This document shows, piece by piece, positions 1 through 9,724 of a stretch of DNA of 32,680 bases (the stretch's first letter is position 1; each line of letters opens with the position of its first letter). The position numbers were made by a program, and so were the translations under genes. Under the pieces are notes generated by a model. It ran no database searches and was not told the DNA's origin. It worked only from the letters and a program-made list of their open reading frames with translations. The stretch spans positions 1 to 32,680 of the forward strand of contig JAFZLK010000099.1 in the NCBI GenBank assembly GCA_017551515.1, written 5' to 3'. This DNA is from Bacteroidales bacterium (GTDB taxonomy: Bacteria; Bacteroidota; Bacteroidia; Bacteroidales; ML635J-15).

Positions 1-380
1 CACTCACCGCCGAAGCAAACGAAGGCTATCAGTTCGTACAATGGAGCGACGGCAACACCGACAACCCGCGTGAAATCACAGTAACCGGTGATGCAATGTA
101 CATTGCAACCTTCGCTCCAGCCACCGACATTTCGAACATCGCATTACCGGAAATCTCCATCTTCCCGAACCCAACCAACGACATTCTCAACATAACCTCA
201 TCGGAAATAATTTCCGAAATAGAGATTGTGAATGCATTGGGACAGGTGGTTTATCGCACAGTGGTAAACGCCGACAACGTGGTTTGCGATGTGGAAGGAT
301 TGACGGCAGGCGTTTATATCGTAAGAATACACGGAACGGACATGGCATCGATTACCCAGAAGAAATTCATCAAGGAATAA
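1..380 (+). CDS. 3' end of a T9SS cargo protein with InlB-type repeat (5' part outside window)
   Basis: The reading frame is open from the left edge (frame starting at base 3) to TAA at 378-380, so only the last ~125 residues are present. They begin with the end of an InlB-type (Flg_new_2-like) repeat, with the typical GYQFVQWSDG and NPREITVTGD motifs. A linker follows, then a type A T9SS sorting domain: IFPNPTND, then NALGQVV, then GLTAGVYIVRI and a basic C-terminus. Proteins with this domain are exported by Sec, carried across the outer membrane by T9SS, and processed by the sortase PorU. The catalytic or binding part lies outside the window, so the function is unknown. The same repeat-plus-sorting-domain end recurs in the gene at 30307-32232. 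Confidence 0.9.
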   Translation, partial: LTAEANEGYQFVQWSDGNTDNPREITVTGDAMYIATFAPATDISNIALPEISIFPNPTNDILNITSSEIISEIEIVNALGQVVYRTVVNADNVVCDVEGLTAGVYIVRIHGTDMASITQKKFIKE

Positions 381-398
381 ACGATATATTTGTGGTAT

Positions 399-433
399 AT
401 TGTAGGGGTAGGTTTCAAACCTGCCCCTACAAT
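399..433. repeat. REP-like perfect-arm hairpin
   Basis: The 15-nt arm TGTAGGGGTAGGTTT (401-415) and its complement (417-431) are separated by one base and differ only by one G.T wobble. Two A-T pairs extend the stem to 399 and 433. There is no U-tract on either side, so it is a poor intrinsic terminator. GC-rich palindromes of this kind occur as dispersed REP-like elements. It differs in sequence from the palindrome next to the RAYT gene at 12030-13094. Confidence 0.6.
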
Positions 434-577
434 TATATGCACACAAAAATAATCCTGAATTATTGTTGATTCACAAAATAATCATTTACCCTTGTCGTTT
501 CGGATTTATACTCGGAAATGCCTGAATAGCAGGATTCTAAAAAAATTTTCGCGGACAACGCAAAATACAAATGTACG

Positions 578-1480
578 CTACTCGATCCTTATAGAATCAT
601 TGTCGAATGACGGGCATCCAACACGCTTACCACGAAGCAATGTAAATAGCAACTTTAACCGTGATACATGTTTCGCCTTTTTAGGCACAAAGGATGAACC
701 ATCAAATGGTAATCCTAATCCAGTATAGTTGCCTCGCAGCCTCGAGTTTGGAAATCCCCACTTAAAAAGAAACTGAGTGTGTCCGTCATTCTTTAGGACA
801 CGACTTGTACTTTTAGTTTCAAAATGGTACACCCGACAATCTGACAGCCCCTTAAAATACCGAACCCCAGCCAAATACAGCTTAGCAGTAAGATCAGGGT
901 CGCTATACATTCCAGGAGAAAACTCAACACTATATCCGCCAATAAGATCCCACATATCGCGGTGTATTAGGTTTGGAGGCCAAGTTGCTCCACGCCAGTC
1001 AGTCATTTTGAAACTCATATATTCACGCAACAGGCGTTCTTCATCAAAACTATCAATAGAATCACCATAATTTGCAGTAATTCCTACATCCAAGTAATTG
1101 TGTGGCTGAATCATTGTTCCTGATAAGAAAAAGCGATCGTCTGGCAATTTGTCCAACTCTCGATTCAATGCAGAATCCCAGCCTGGCAGAAGATACATAT
1201 CATCGTTAAGATAGAAGATGTAATCGGTTTTTACCTTACGTCGCATAGCATTGCACGCCAAACATACCCCAATGTTACGTTCCGAATAAGTATAGTCGAG
1301 ATTTTGGGACTTCACCCAATCCAATGTGCCGTCGGTTCCTTCGTTAACATGAACGATTATCTGATGACCAGCCATTGAGTTCTGCCGTATGCTACGTATG
1401 CATATCTTAAGGAACTCCAAGTTGTTCCAAGTCGGAATAATAATCGAAAACGGACGTTGCGCAGTGTTTTTCTCAAACAT
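578..1480 (-). CDS. Family 2 glycosyltransferase
   Basis: This 300-residue protein has a GT-A fold. The N-terminal strand FSIIIPTWNN is followed by the metal/nucleotide-sugar motif LNDDMYLLPGWD at about residues 91-102. A later acceptor-side region runs WRGATWPPN to SDPDLTAKLYLAG. It has no signal peptide or membrane segment, so a cytosolic sugar-transfer role in polysaccharide or protein glycosylation is likely; donor and acceptor cannot be told. The frame is open upstream to 1705, but that extension would run through the terminator and into atpC. The ATG at 1480 (MFEKN) lies ~20 nt after a TATATTTG -7 element, so I chose it. It follows atpC in the same direction but is separated by a strong terminator, so it is probably an independent unit. 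Confidence 0.88.
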   Translation of the reverse strand: MFEKNTAQRPFSIIIPTWNNLEFLKICIRSIRQNSMAGHQIIVHVNEGTDGTLDWVKSQNLDYTYSERNIGVCLACNAMRRKVKTDYIFYLNDDMYLLPGWDSALNRELDKLPDDRFFLSGTMIQPHNYLDVGITANYGDSIDSFDEERLLREYMSFKMTDWRGATWPPNLIHRDMWDLIGGYSVEFSPGMYSDPDLTAKLYLAGVRYFKGLSDCRVYHFETKSTSRVLKNDGHTQFLFKWGFPNSRLRGNYTGLGLPFDGSSFVPKKAKHVSRLKLLFTLLRGKRVGCPSFDNDSIRIE

Positions 1481-1506
1481 ACCTATAATATTCTGAAATA
1501 ATCTTG

Positions 1507-1514
1507 CAAATATA
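1507..1514 (-). promoter_or_regulatory. Bacteroidota -7 element for the glycosyltransferase
   Basis: TATATTTG on the minus strand fits TAnnTTTG and ends 26 nt upstream of the ATG at 1480. I see no TTG at the proper -33 spacing, so this is a partial match. Confidence 0.4.
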
Positions 1515-1574
1515 CGATTTTTCACATGGCATTGAAAATAATTACTGTGCCTTGTTGTCAAATTTATTATAAAC

Positions 1575-1608
1575 AAAAAAAGGAAACTTCCTATGGAAAT
1601 TTCCTTTT
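1575..1608 (-). terminator. Rho-independent terminator after atpC
   Basis: On the minus strand, AAAAGGAAA, an inner TTCC/GGAA pair around ATA, and TTTCCTTTT form a ~13-bp stem with one wobble, running into a T-tract. It starts ~20 nt after the atpC stop and separates atpDC from the glycosyltransferase downstream. Confidence 0.85.
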
Positions 1609-1628
1609 GCGAATTTTTACCTATTGTA

Positions 1629-1868
1629 CTATTCCTCGACGAGGATAACAATCTTATTGTTCTTGCATTCAACAAGTCCGCCATTGACGCTGAACTTAAG
1701 TTCATTACCGCTCATTTCACGGATAACGACTTCGCCCTTTTCCAAAGTGGAAACTATTGGAGCGTGCATGTTCAGCATCTGGAACGAACCCTTAGCACCA
1801 GGCACTTTCACCATTGAGGTTTCGCCTTCGAACAATTTCTTTTCGGGTGTGATGATTTCTACTGTCAT
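1629..1868 (-). CDS. atpC: F1Fo ATP synthase epsilon subunit (short form)
   Basis: This 79-residue protein is the epsilon subunit of the central stalk of F1. It matches the N-terminal beta-sandwich domain: MTVEIITPEKKLFEGE, GSFQMLNMHAPIV, then FSVNGGLVECKNNKIVILVE. The usual C-terminal two-helix hairpin (~50 residues in ~135-residue family members) is absent, so the inhibitory up/down switch of longer forms cannot work the same way. Short epsilon subunits are common in Bacteroidota. It follows atpD with an 8-bp gap and is cotranscribed with it. A terminator lies just downstream. Confidence 0.95.
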   Translation of the reverse strand: MTVEIITPEKKLFEGETSMVKVPGAKGSFQMLNMHAPIVSTLEKGEVVIREMSGNELKFSVNGGLVECKNNKIVILVEE

Positions 1869-1876
1869 AGCAACTA

Positions 1877-3397
<1,521 letters not shown>

Positions 3398-3420
3398 TTA
3401 ACTGATAAAATTTTTGCTAA

Positions 3421-3451
3421 CAAAGATAGCAAAACATTCTTGAACTGACAA
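3421..3451 (-). promoter_or_regulatory. Promoter of atpDC (Bacteroidota sigma-ABfr type)
   Basis: On the minus strand TTG (3451-3449), a 20-nt spacer and TATCTTTG (3428-3421) match the consensus TTG-N19-21-TAnnTTTG. The -7 element ends 26 nt upstream of the atpD ATG. Confidence 0.8.
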
Positions 3452-3619
3452 GAAAATATTGCAATATTTTAAAAATATTTATTTATTCTCTGAAATACAG
3501 CACATTGCAGAGAGCAAAACACTGCAACACATTCATTTTGCGCAAAACACTGCTTTCTCGTGCAAGGCATTGTGCAACTACAATTTTAAATTCTTTGAGG
3601 GCTTCGCCGTTCTGGTTTC

Positions 3620-3907
3620 TAATTTTATTATTGTTGTCCGCTAAACCACCCATTAGGTCATTCCGTAAGACAAAGTGAACAGGCGCAGGAACGAGCCTTG
3701 TGAACCTGTCTGTACGGAATCTGTTCCACAACAATACGTTAGCAGATTCCGGACAACCGATTTCACACTGCTCCCCGTTCCGTATCGCAGGTTCAATCTG
3801 GTTTTCGGAATGACAAGCCCTATAATCAGCATACGTACATAAGAGTATGGCAACAACTGAATTATAACGTTTGTACATTTTTTTAGCGGACACCAATATA
3901 ATTTTAT
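3620..3907. mobile_element. 270-bp MITE-like element with 17-bp inverted repeats and 9-bp target duplication
   Basis: The left end TATTGTTGTCCGCTAAA (3629-3645) and the reverse complement of 3882-3898 (TATTGGTGTCCGCTAAA) match at 16 of 17 positions. The same 9 bp, TAATTTTAT, abuts both ends as a direct repeat (3620-3628 and 3899-3907), the mark of a transposition event. The 270-bp element lacks a transposase. Its interior has a weaker palindrome (about 3660-3718, ends TTCCGTA/TACGGAA) and only frames with no recognisable domain. It is presumably a non-autonomous derivative moved in trans by a full-length insertion sequence elsewhere in the genome. It lies 10 bp or more outside both neighbouring genes, in the 576-bp gap between atpD and the CHAT gene. 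Apart from the atpD promoter I see nothing else in that gap. Confidence 0.8.
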
Positions 3908-3970
3908 AATTCGAAAATTTGAAGATTTAATGATAAAAAAAATCGTAAATCGTACTCCGTATGTCATAAA

Positions 3971-6900
3971 TCATTTTTCGTTTCCGTCCAGCATTATAAA
4001 CGCAGCCCAGAACCTCGGATTCTCGAAGCCTTTTGTTGTCTTCAAGGTGCGCTGTGCTTTCAGGAAGGCTTCCCGCTTCGACATTCCTGCCATCAAATTT
4101 GAGTAGAACTCGGTCATCATCAACTGCGTGGCATTGTCGTCAACCGACCAGAGGCTCATTATGAGCGTATGCACACCTGCCTTCTTGAATCCGCGCTGAA
4201 GTCCGAAAACGCCTTCATCGGTAATTTCGCCAAGTCCGGTCTGGCAGGCCGATAGAACCACCATGTCGGCATTGCGCAAGTCCATATTGCTTATTTCCTT
4301 TGCAGTGAGCACTCCGTCCTCTACACCTTCGGGAACTGGTCGATTTGTCCAGATGTTGTTGGCTCCTGCAAGCAAAAGTCCCGAGAGATTGAGCGACTGC
4401 TCGGAATTGAGAATAGTATCGGCATGCACAAAAAATCCGTGTGTTGCAATATGCAGAAGCGAAACTTTCTTCCCCGACAAATCCTTGAACGATTCTTCGT
4501 TGGCAGACTCGCCTAGGTGCATGTCAACCTTTATTTTTCCTGCTTTCAATTTTGAATTAATGGATTCCACCTCGGTTTTGGTACCGGGCAGGTAGATCAA
4601 ACTCGACCTTTCCTCGTCCTTGCTGATGTCGGCAAATGAATTGTAGGAAGCGGCTCTTGTTCCAAAGCGTTCGCTTTCGCGCTTCATGGATGCTGTATCG
4701 GAATCGTAGCTGATGCCTCCGTATAGTACAGCCTCATCGAATGGTCGTGGCGAATAGTCCATGGCAAGGAAGCGAGTCGAAGATACGCGGTAAATTTCGT
4801 AGATGTCCGAAATCGACTTTGTAGAATTAACCATTGCATACTCTATTGCCACCTGATGCAGTAATCCTGTCGGTGCGAAATATATGCGTGCGTTTAGTGT
4901 GAAATATTTTTCCAGAGGCTTCCATATTGCATTGTACAAGTCTGTGGAAGTATATACGCCCATCCGCTTGTCGCGCAAAACGGTTGCACCGCGGTCGTCC
5001 GATGGTTTTTCTGGCATAACGCCTGTGCGCAAAAGCCTCTGCAAATCCTTTTCGGCACATAGCGGAACAAATATCGGCGACTTCATGAACTTGTTGAGTA
5101 CAAGTGCGGCATAGCGTGTTTCGGTAGAATCAACCTCAAACCTAGTAAACTCAACTGCAACATCGCCCTTGCGCATTGCCGACTGCACATCCTTCCATGT
5201 AAGCCCAATTGAAGCATTGAAGCCTCCGTATTTCTCGACCTTGGCAACAAGTTCGCGCTCAGCAGTATTTATCTTTTCCTTCAGTTCGCGACAGTCAATG
5301 TACCTATCCTCGACTGGCATTTCGTAAGCCTTGCCCAGCTTGTTCTTCATGGAAATAAGGTTCGCATAATCGGAAATCAACTCAGAATCACCACTATCAT
5401 AAATTGAACGAGAAAACTCTATGTCGGATGTAAGCAACAAGCCCTTTGTAATCAATTCTGCATTGTAGGCTCCGCCAGAAATCACGCCATTACCAGACAA
5501 TTTGCTTCCACAGCGAAGTATTCGCTGGCTCATATCCTTGTTTTTCTCCCAGTACATTTCGCGTTCGGCTGATGTAAGGAACGAAAAGTCGTTTGCAAGA
5601 TGCTTCCTGCTTATTTCCATTGCTTCCGAATAGCTTTCAGCAGACTTTTCGTAGTCGCCCATTGCAAAATGGACATCACCGATGCCGTTTAGGATTTCGG
5701 CATAAATCGGATGCTTGTCATCGTAAATGTTGCGGAAAATGGCAAGCGCATCACTATAGTTTGCCAAAGCCTTGTAGTAGTCGCCTTTTGACTTGCATAC
5801 CAGTGCGATATTGCAAAGCGTGTTTGCATATTGTGAACTGTTTTCTCCAAAACCTGACTTATTTATGGTAAGGCTCCTATTGAAAAGCGACATTGCCTCA
5901 TCATTTCTGCCCAACTTGGAATATGCAATGCCCTTGCTCTCGTACAACTGAGCATAAATTGTGGAATCTTCAACCTGCTGTCTATATAGCATTGCAATTG
6001 CATCATCATAATAATCAATGGCTTCCCTATATTTCCCAATCTTCTTGCAGAAATTTCCAAGATTGTTGAGCGTCTGGACTTCTGCATAAGTATCGACACC
6101 TTTGTAAACCCTTATCGACTCCTGCGCCATGATGTAGCACCTGTATGCACGGTCGTAATTACCAACGGTCACATACGCATTGCCAAGCAGATTGCATATT
6201 CCAGCACAAATATCGCTGTCAACAACGGTATATTCAAAGCGCTTGAATTCGGGTTCAAGGCATCCGATAACCGAAACATATTCTCCCATGTCGGCGTAGG
6301 TGGACGCCATTGCCATTTTCGTGTTGAAATAATTATCGCTTATCTCAGATTCATCGAAATGCGACATCAAATAATCGTAATACACAAATGCCTTGTCGTA
6401 GTCGTGAAGCGAAGTATAGACATTGGCGACATATAGCATCGTAGTATAATTAATCTCAAAATATTCGCCTTTGGATTCCAAACGCTTGTAATAATCCAGA
6501 ATAAGGTCAAAATTCTTCAACGCTTCACGATTTTCTTCCTTACCTGTTAACGCAAGAGCCTTGGTAAGCAGATAATAATAATGTATTTCGGTATATCTGT
6601 CACCTGAAATACTATTGCTTTGAGGCAGGAACCTATCAAGTTCCGAAAGGTAATCCAAAGCGGAATCGTATTTTTCGGCTAAATCTTCGATAAAGCTAAT
6701 ATGAAGCAACGAATACTCATAAACTGTGCTGTCGGTACTTGCATTAAAGCCTTCACGAGCCAACAAATCCTTTATCTTGACGAAAGTTTCAATAGCGAAT
6801 GGTCTGCTATCGTTGACATTATCGGAATTTACGCTACTATATATCATATATAGGTATTGGTACAATCTTTCCAGTTCGCTCGGCTCCGCCATGCCATAAA

Positions 6901-9361
6901 TGTCAGTATCACTAGTGTCTTCGCCAACCCAAAAATCGTTGTCATCGTTTTCCTCCTGATTGTATTTCTTCGATAGTTTTTCATACTGCTTGGCGTACTT
7001 CTTGGCATCAGCATAGTCGTGATTATACCTGCAAATATCTGCAAGTTCATGAACAGTACGGCAGTAGCGGTATGTTTTCTTCATTCCTGCCTTATCCATC
7101 AGCTCAAGTGCCTTCTTGTAACAAAGTATAGAAGAGCCGTAGTCAAAAAGCTTGTAATATAAATCCGCCTTTTTCAGGCTTATTTCAATGTCTAAATATT
7201 CCAAATCCCCATCATCAAACCATTCACTATGCCGTCCGATATACGATTCGATTTCTTCGAGAACTTCGATAGAATACTTGTTGTCGTAGTTTTTTTCGCC
7301 ATATTCCAACAAATTCCCTAATATTTCCATGCATCGATTATTAAAGAAGCTATTGGAAGGCAAAGCATCGTATATTTGATATGCTCCAACATAATAATCC
7401 CTAGTTTCGCTAGTATATGTTGATTTTAAGTCTTGCACATTGTATTCCGCCAAAAGATAAAGTGTATTGGCATAGTTGCGTGTCTCATTGAGCGACAAGG
7501 CTTCGAACATTTCCTTTGCTTCCAACAACATTTGCATACCCTTGAAACCCTTGGCTGCATCGCTAATGTATTTTCCTACATTGTAAAGCGAATAAGCATA
7601 GTAAATGCTGTCGGTGTGAGTGGCATTTCCCTTCGCAAAATAATCCTCGAAGGCAATCATTATCGGACGGGTGTTGTTTATGCGCTCGCTCGGATTTGTC
7701 GAACCGCGTTTCATTACGGCGCAAACCGCATCGTAGCGCAATGAATCACAATGTGTTCCCTTTGTCGGACGGAAAGAACTATCGTAAAGCAATTCCACCT
7801 CATCGTCATCAACTGCTACTGTCAAGAAATCGGAGATTGACATATAGGAAGTTGGAATGTAATAATCATCGTCAGTCGGCATTTCGTTAACAATTGCATC
7901 CTCGTACATCTTGCGGTATTTTTCTTCCGACTTGCTGTCGCCAAGATTCTTGTATGTGTCTGCAAGTTTCAGCAGTATCTCAGCATCACCACCGTTTGGA
8001 TTATCATTGTTTTCGTAGGCTTGCATGTAATATTCCAGCGCCTTGTTGTAGTTTCCTATCTTGGTGTAGTTGTTGCCAGCCTGCATTAAGGCAGAAATAT
8101 ACCAGTCGATGTCGGTGCCACGGCTCATTCCTATCATCAGTTCGTTGTAGCGTATAGCCTTCTCACAGTCACGCATTTCGTCACCGCAATAATAACTATC
8201 AAGCGCATCCAGCAAGTACATGCAGCGAGTGAATCGATAATCGTTGGTTGGCAATACCTTGAAGACATCAAGCGAAGCCTCGACATATTTCATTGCAGTT
8301 TCCCTATCATTTCGCCCATTATAGTAAATAATTCCAAGCATATACAATATGTCGGCATGGGGTTCAGAAATTGCTTCCTTGGAAGGTGCATAGAGTTCTT
8401 CTGCCAACTTCATGTAACGGGTGGCACGGGCAGTCATAAGAGTCGCATTTTCATCGTCGTCGGTACTTTGTGCATTCTCCCAACATTGCATTGCAATATG
8501 ATACAACGACTTGGCATACAAAATACTATCGTCAGAACTTTTCATTCCATCCTTTTCAAACATGCCCTGCAATTCCTCAAACAAAGGCATGGCTTCTTCG
8601 ACATTGTAGCTGTCCAAAAGCATATTGTAGAGCGAATCGCGGCGACTTGTGGGATTTTCTATCAAATAACTGACTGCAGGGCAGTATGTTTCTGGGATTT
8701 CGTATTCCCTTGCCAATGTGATGAGGTCTTTTTTTTGCTGAAGAGTTGAGTACATTCCCGATTCGTTGCCTTTATGGGCATACGTTATTGCCTCGTCAAT
8801 AGCATTTTCAGCATTGTCGAATTCTTTTATCCGTGCATACGCGTCGGAAACAGCTTCCATGGCAGATGCAAGTTCGTGATATTGCTTATTAAGGTATTTC
8901 TTTGTAAAATCAGCTTGAATCAACGCATAATTCAATGATTTTTCATAATCAGAACTATTAGCGTAATAGTGGTAATACAGAATTTCAAGCATTTCGAAGC
9001 ATCGCCATACATCATCGTTGTTTAGTTTCTCGAATTTTGCATATACGTTCATTGCCGAATCGTAGAATGGAATGTTGCCGTAGATGTTATCGTTTAAATA
9101 TATGTAGTAACCAACATGGAACATCATCCTTGCATAGTCCAAATCGCTGATTTTCTCACGCGAATGGGAGTCTGTAAGGTATTCGATGTATGCGGAATTG
9201 TACATTTCGTTTGCTTTGCCAAGGCATTCGGCATAAATGTCGGCTTTGCTTGAAAGACATTTTGATGCAAGCGAATTGGCCTTCTGCAACTTTGTTTCTA
9301 TTTGCGAAAACGAGTGCAGGCAAAAAGGTATTATCGCTAAAATTATGATAAGTCTCTTCAT
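3971..9361 (-). CDS. Giant exported TPR/CHAT (caspase-fold) protein
   Basis: This 1796-residue protein has an N-terminal signal peptide (MKRLIIILAIIPFCLHSFSQ), so it should leave the cytoplasm. Most of the chain is TPR-like helices. Canonical TPRs are clear near 425-455, 725-755, 970-1000 and 1090-1250 (e.g. YREAIDYYDDAI, GDYYKALANYSDAL). The segment DSxxYxxSLxxI recurs at about 277, 583 and 875, showing a ~300-residue super-repeat. The C-terminal CHAT domain starts near 1390 and contains LPGTKTEVE, the catalytic His in IATHG (H1641) and the Cys in SACQTG (C1706). Both dyad residues are intact, so a peptidase of the separase/caspase clan is expected; the substrate is unknown. No T9SS sorting domain or lipobox is seen, so a periplasmic location is the simplest reading. 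It is a single-gene unit with its own promoter (9376-9405). Confidence 0.93.
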   Translation of the reverse strand: MKRLIIILAIIPFCLHSFSQIETKLQKANSLASKCLSSKADIYAECLGKANEMYNSAYIEYLTDSHSREKISDLDYARMMFHVGYYIYLNDNIYGNIPFYDSAMNVYAKFEKLNNDDVWRCFEMLEILYYHYYANSSDYEKSLNYALIQADFTKKYLNKQYHELASAMEAVSDAYARIKEFDNAENAIDEAITYAHKGNESGMYSTLQQKKDLITLAREYEIPETYCPAVSYLIENPTSRRDSLYNMLLDSYNVEEAMPLFEELQGMFEKDGMKSSDDSILYAKSLYHIAMQCWENAQSTDDDENATLMTARATRYMKLAEELYAPSKEAISEPHADILYMLGIIYYNGRNDRETAMKYVEASLDVFKVLPTNDYRFTRCMYLLDALDSYYCGDEMRDCEKAIRYNELMIGMSRGTDIDWYISALMQAGNNYTKIGNYNKALEYYMQAYENNDNPNGGDAEILLKLADTYKNLGDSKSEEKYRKMYEDAIVNEMPTDDDYYIPTSYMSISDFLTVAVDDDEVELLYDSSFRPTKGTHCDSLRYDAVCAVMKRGSTNPSERINNTRPIMIAFEDYFAKGNATHTDSIYYAYSLYNVGKYISDAAKGFKGMQMLLEAKEMFEALSLNETRNYANTLYLLAEYNVQDLKSTYTSETRDYYVGAYQIYDALPSNSFFNNRCMEILGNLLEYGEKNYDNKYSIEVLEEIESYIGRHSEWFDDGDLEYLDIEISLKKADLYYKLFDYGSSILCYKKALELMDKAGMKKTYRYCRTVHELADICRYNHDYADAKKYAKQYEKLSKKYNQEENDDNDFWVGEDTSDTDIYGMAEPSELERLYQYLYMIYSSVNSDNVNDSRPFAIETFVKIKDLLAREGFNASTDSTVYEYSLLHISFIEDLAEKYDSALDYLSELDRFLPQSNSISGDRYTEIHYYYLLTKALALTGKEENREALKNFDLILDYYKRLESKGEYFEINYTTMLYVANVYTSLHDYDKAFVYYDYLMSHFDESEISDNYFNTKMAMASTYADMGEYVSVIGCLEPEFKRFEYTVVDSDICAGICNLLGNAYVTVGNYDRAYRCYIMAQESIRVYKGVDTYAEVQTLNNLGNFCKKIGKYREAIDYYDDAIAMLYRQQVEDSTIYAQLYESKGIAYSKLGRNDEAMSLFNRSLTINKSGFGENSSQYANTLCNIALVCKSKGDYYKALANYSDALAIFRNIYDDKHPIYAEILNGIGDVHFAMGDYEKSAESYSEAMEISRKHLANDFSFLTSAEREMYWEKNKDMSQRILRCGSKLSGNGVISGGAYNAELITKGLLLTSDIEFSRSIYDSGDSELISDYANLISMKNKLGKAYEMPVEDRYIDCRELKEKINTAERELVAKVEKYGGFNASIGLTWKDVQSAMRKGDVAVEFTRFEVDSTETRYAALVLNKFMKSPIFVPLCAEKDLQRLLRTGVMPEKPSDDRGATVLRDKRMGVYTSTDLYNAIWKPLEKYFTLNARIYFAPTGLLHQVAIEYAMVNSTKSISDIYEIYRVSSTRFLAMDYSPRPFDEAVLYGGISYDSDTASMKRESERFGTRAASYNSFADISKDEERSSLIYLPGTKTEVESINSKLKAGKIKVDMHLGESANEESFKDLSGKKVSLLHIATHGFFVHADTILNSEQSLNLSGLLLAGANNIWTNRPVPEGVEDGVLTAKEISNMDLRNADMVVLSACQTGLGEITDEGVFGLQRGFKKAGVHTLIMSLWSVDDNATQLMMTEFYSNLMAGMSKREAFLKAQRTLKTTKGFENPRFWAAFIMLDGNEK

Positions 9362-9375
9362 ATTACATTTTTTTG

Positions 9376-9405
9376 CAAAGTTATGTATATGTGCGTAATA
9401 TGCAA
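9376..9405 (-). promoter_or_regulatory. Promoter of the CHAT gene
   Basis: On the minus strand TTG (9405-9403), a 19-nt spacer and TAACTTTG (9383-9376) match the Bacteroidota consensus. The -7 ends 14 nt before the ATG at 9361, so the leader is very short. Confidence 0.75.
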
Positions 9406-9452
9406 TACGACATCAGCATATTTTCGACAGAAAATATATTGGGTAGAGAAAC

Positions 9453-9486
9453 AAAAAAAAAGAGACTGCAATTGCAATCTCTTTTT
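9453..9486 (-). terminator. Rho-independent terminator of tRNA-Leu
   Basis: Directly after the tRNA on the minus strand, AGAGA and TCTCT flank the self-complementary core TGCAATTGCA and run into nine T residues. Confidence 0.85.
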
Positions 9487-9487
9487 G

Positions 9488-9571
9488 TACCCGGGGCCGG
9501 GGTCGAACCGGCACTCCAGTGAAGGAACTGGTGTTTGAGACCAGCGCGTCTACCGATTCCGCCACCCGGGC
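9488..9571 (-). tRNA. tRNA-Leu (anticodon CAA)
   Basis: The 84-nt minus-strand sequence folds as a class II tRNA. The acceptor arm is GCCCGGG/CCCGGGT. The D-arm is GGCGGAATCGGTAGAC. The anticodon arm CTGGT-CTCAAAC-ACCAG has CAA at 34-36. A long variable arm follows, then the T-arm CCGGTTCGACCCCGG. The 3' CCA is not encoded (A is followed by CAAAAAG), so it must be added by the CCA-adding enzyme. A terminator lies directly downstream and a -7 element upstream. Confidence 0.97.
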
Positions 9572-9594
9572 ATTCGGTATGCCTTTTGGGATTG

Positions 9595-9623
9595 CAAAAG
9601 TACTACATTTTTTTGATTTCAAA
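9595..9623 (-). promoter_or_regulatory. Candidate promoter of tRNA-Leu
   Basis: TACTTTTG (9602-9595, minus strand) fits TAnnTTTG and lies 23 nt upstream of the tRNA 5' end. A TTTG at 9623-9620 could be the -33 element, but the spacer is 17 nt, slightly short. Confidence 0.5.
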
Positions 9624-9724
9624 GCATTTTTTTCTATTTAATAACAAAATTCAAACAACACACTAAAAACCAATCACTTAAACAAAGAGGGTTAGTTCTA
9701 TGTTATTGATTAATCACATATAGT

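Noticed and set aside
1481..1705. Upstream extension of the glycosyltransferase frame by 75 codons
   Set aside because: It would read through the atpC terminator and into atpC. The family N-terminus begins at the ATG at 1480.
3483..3967. Two overlapping minus-strand frames of 104 and 137 codons between atpD and the CHAT gene
   Set aside because: They run through the MITE-like element and past its ends, share no domain with anything I recognise and have biased residue runs; I treat them as non-coding.
3971..9361. CHAT protein as part of a type III-E CRISPR (craspase) or gasdermin-type defence operon
   Set aside because: No Cas7-11, gasdermin or other effector gene is adjacent, and the protein has a signal peptide, unlike those cytoplasmic systems.
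9413..9622. 69-codon minus-strand frame across the tRNA region
   Set aside because: It reads through tRNA-Leu and its terminator; the RNA gene explains the sequence.
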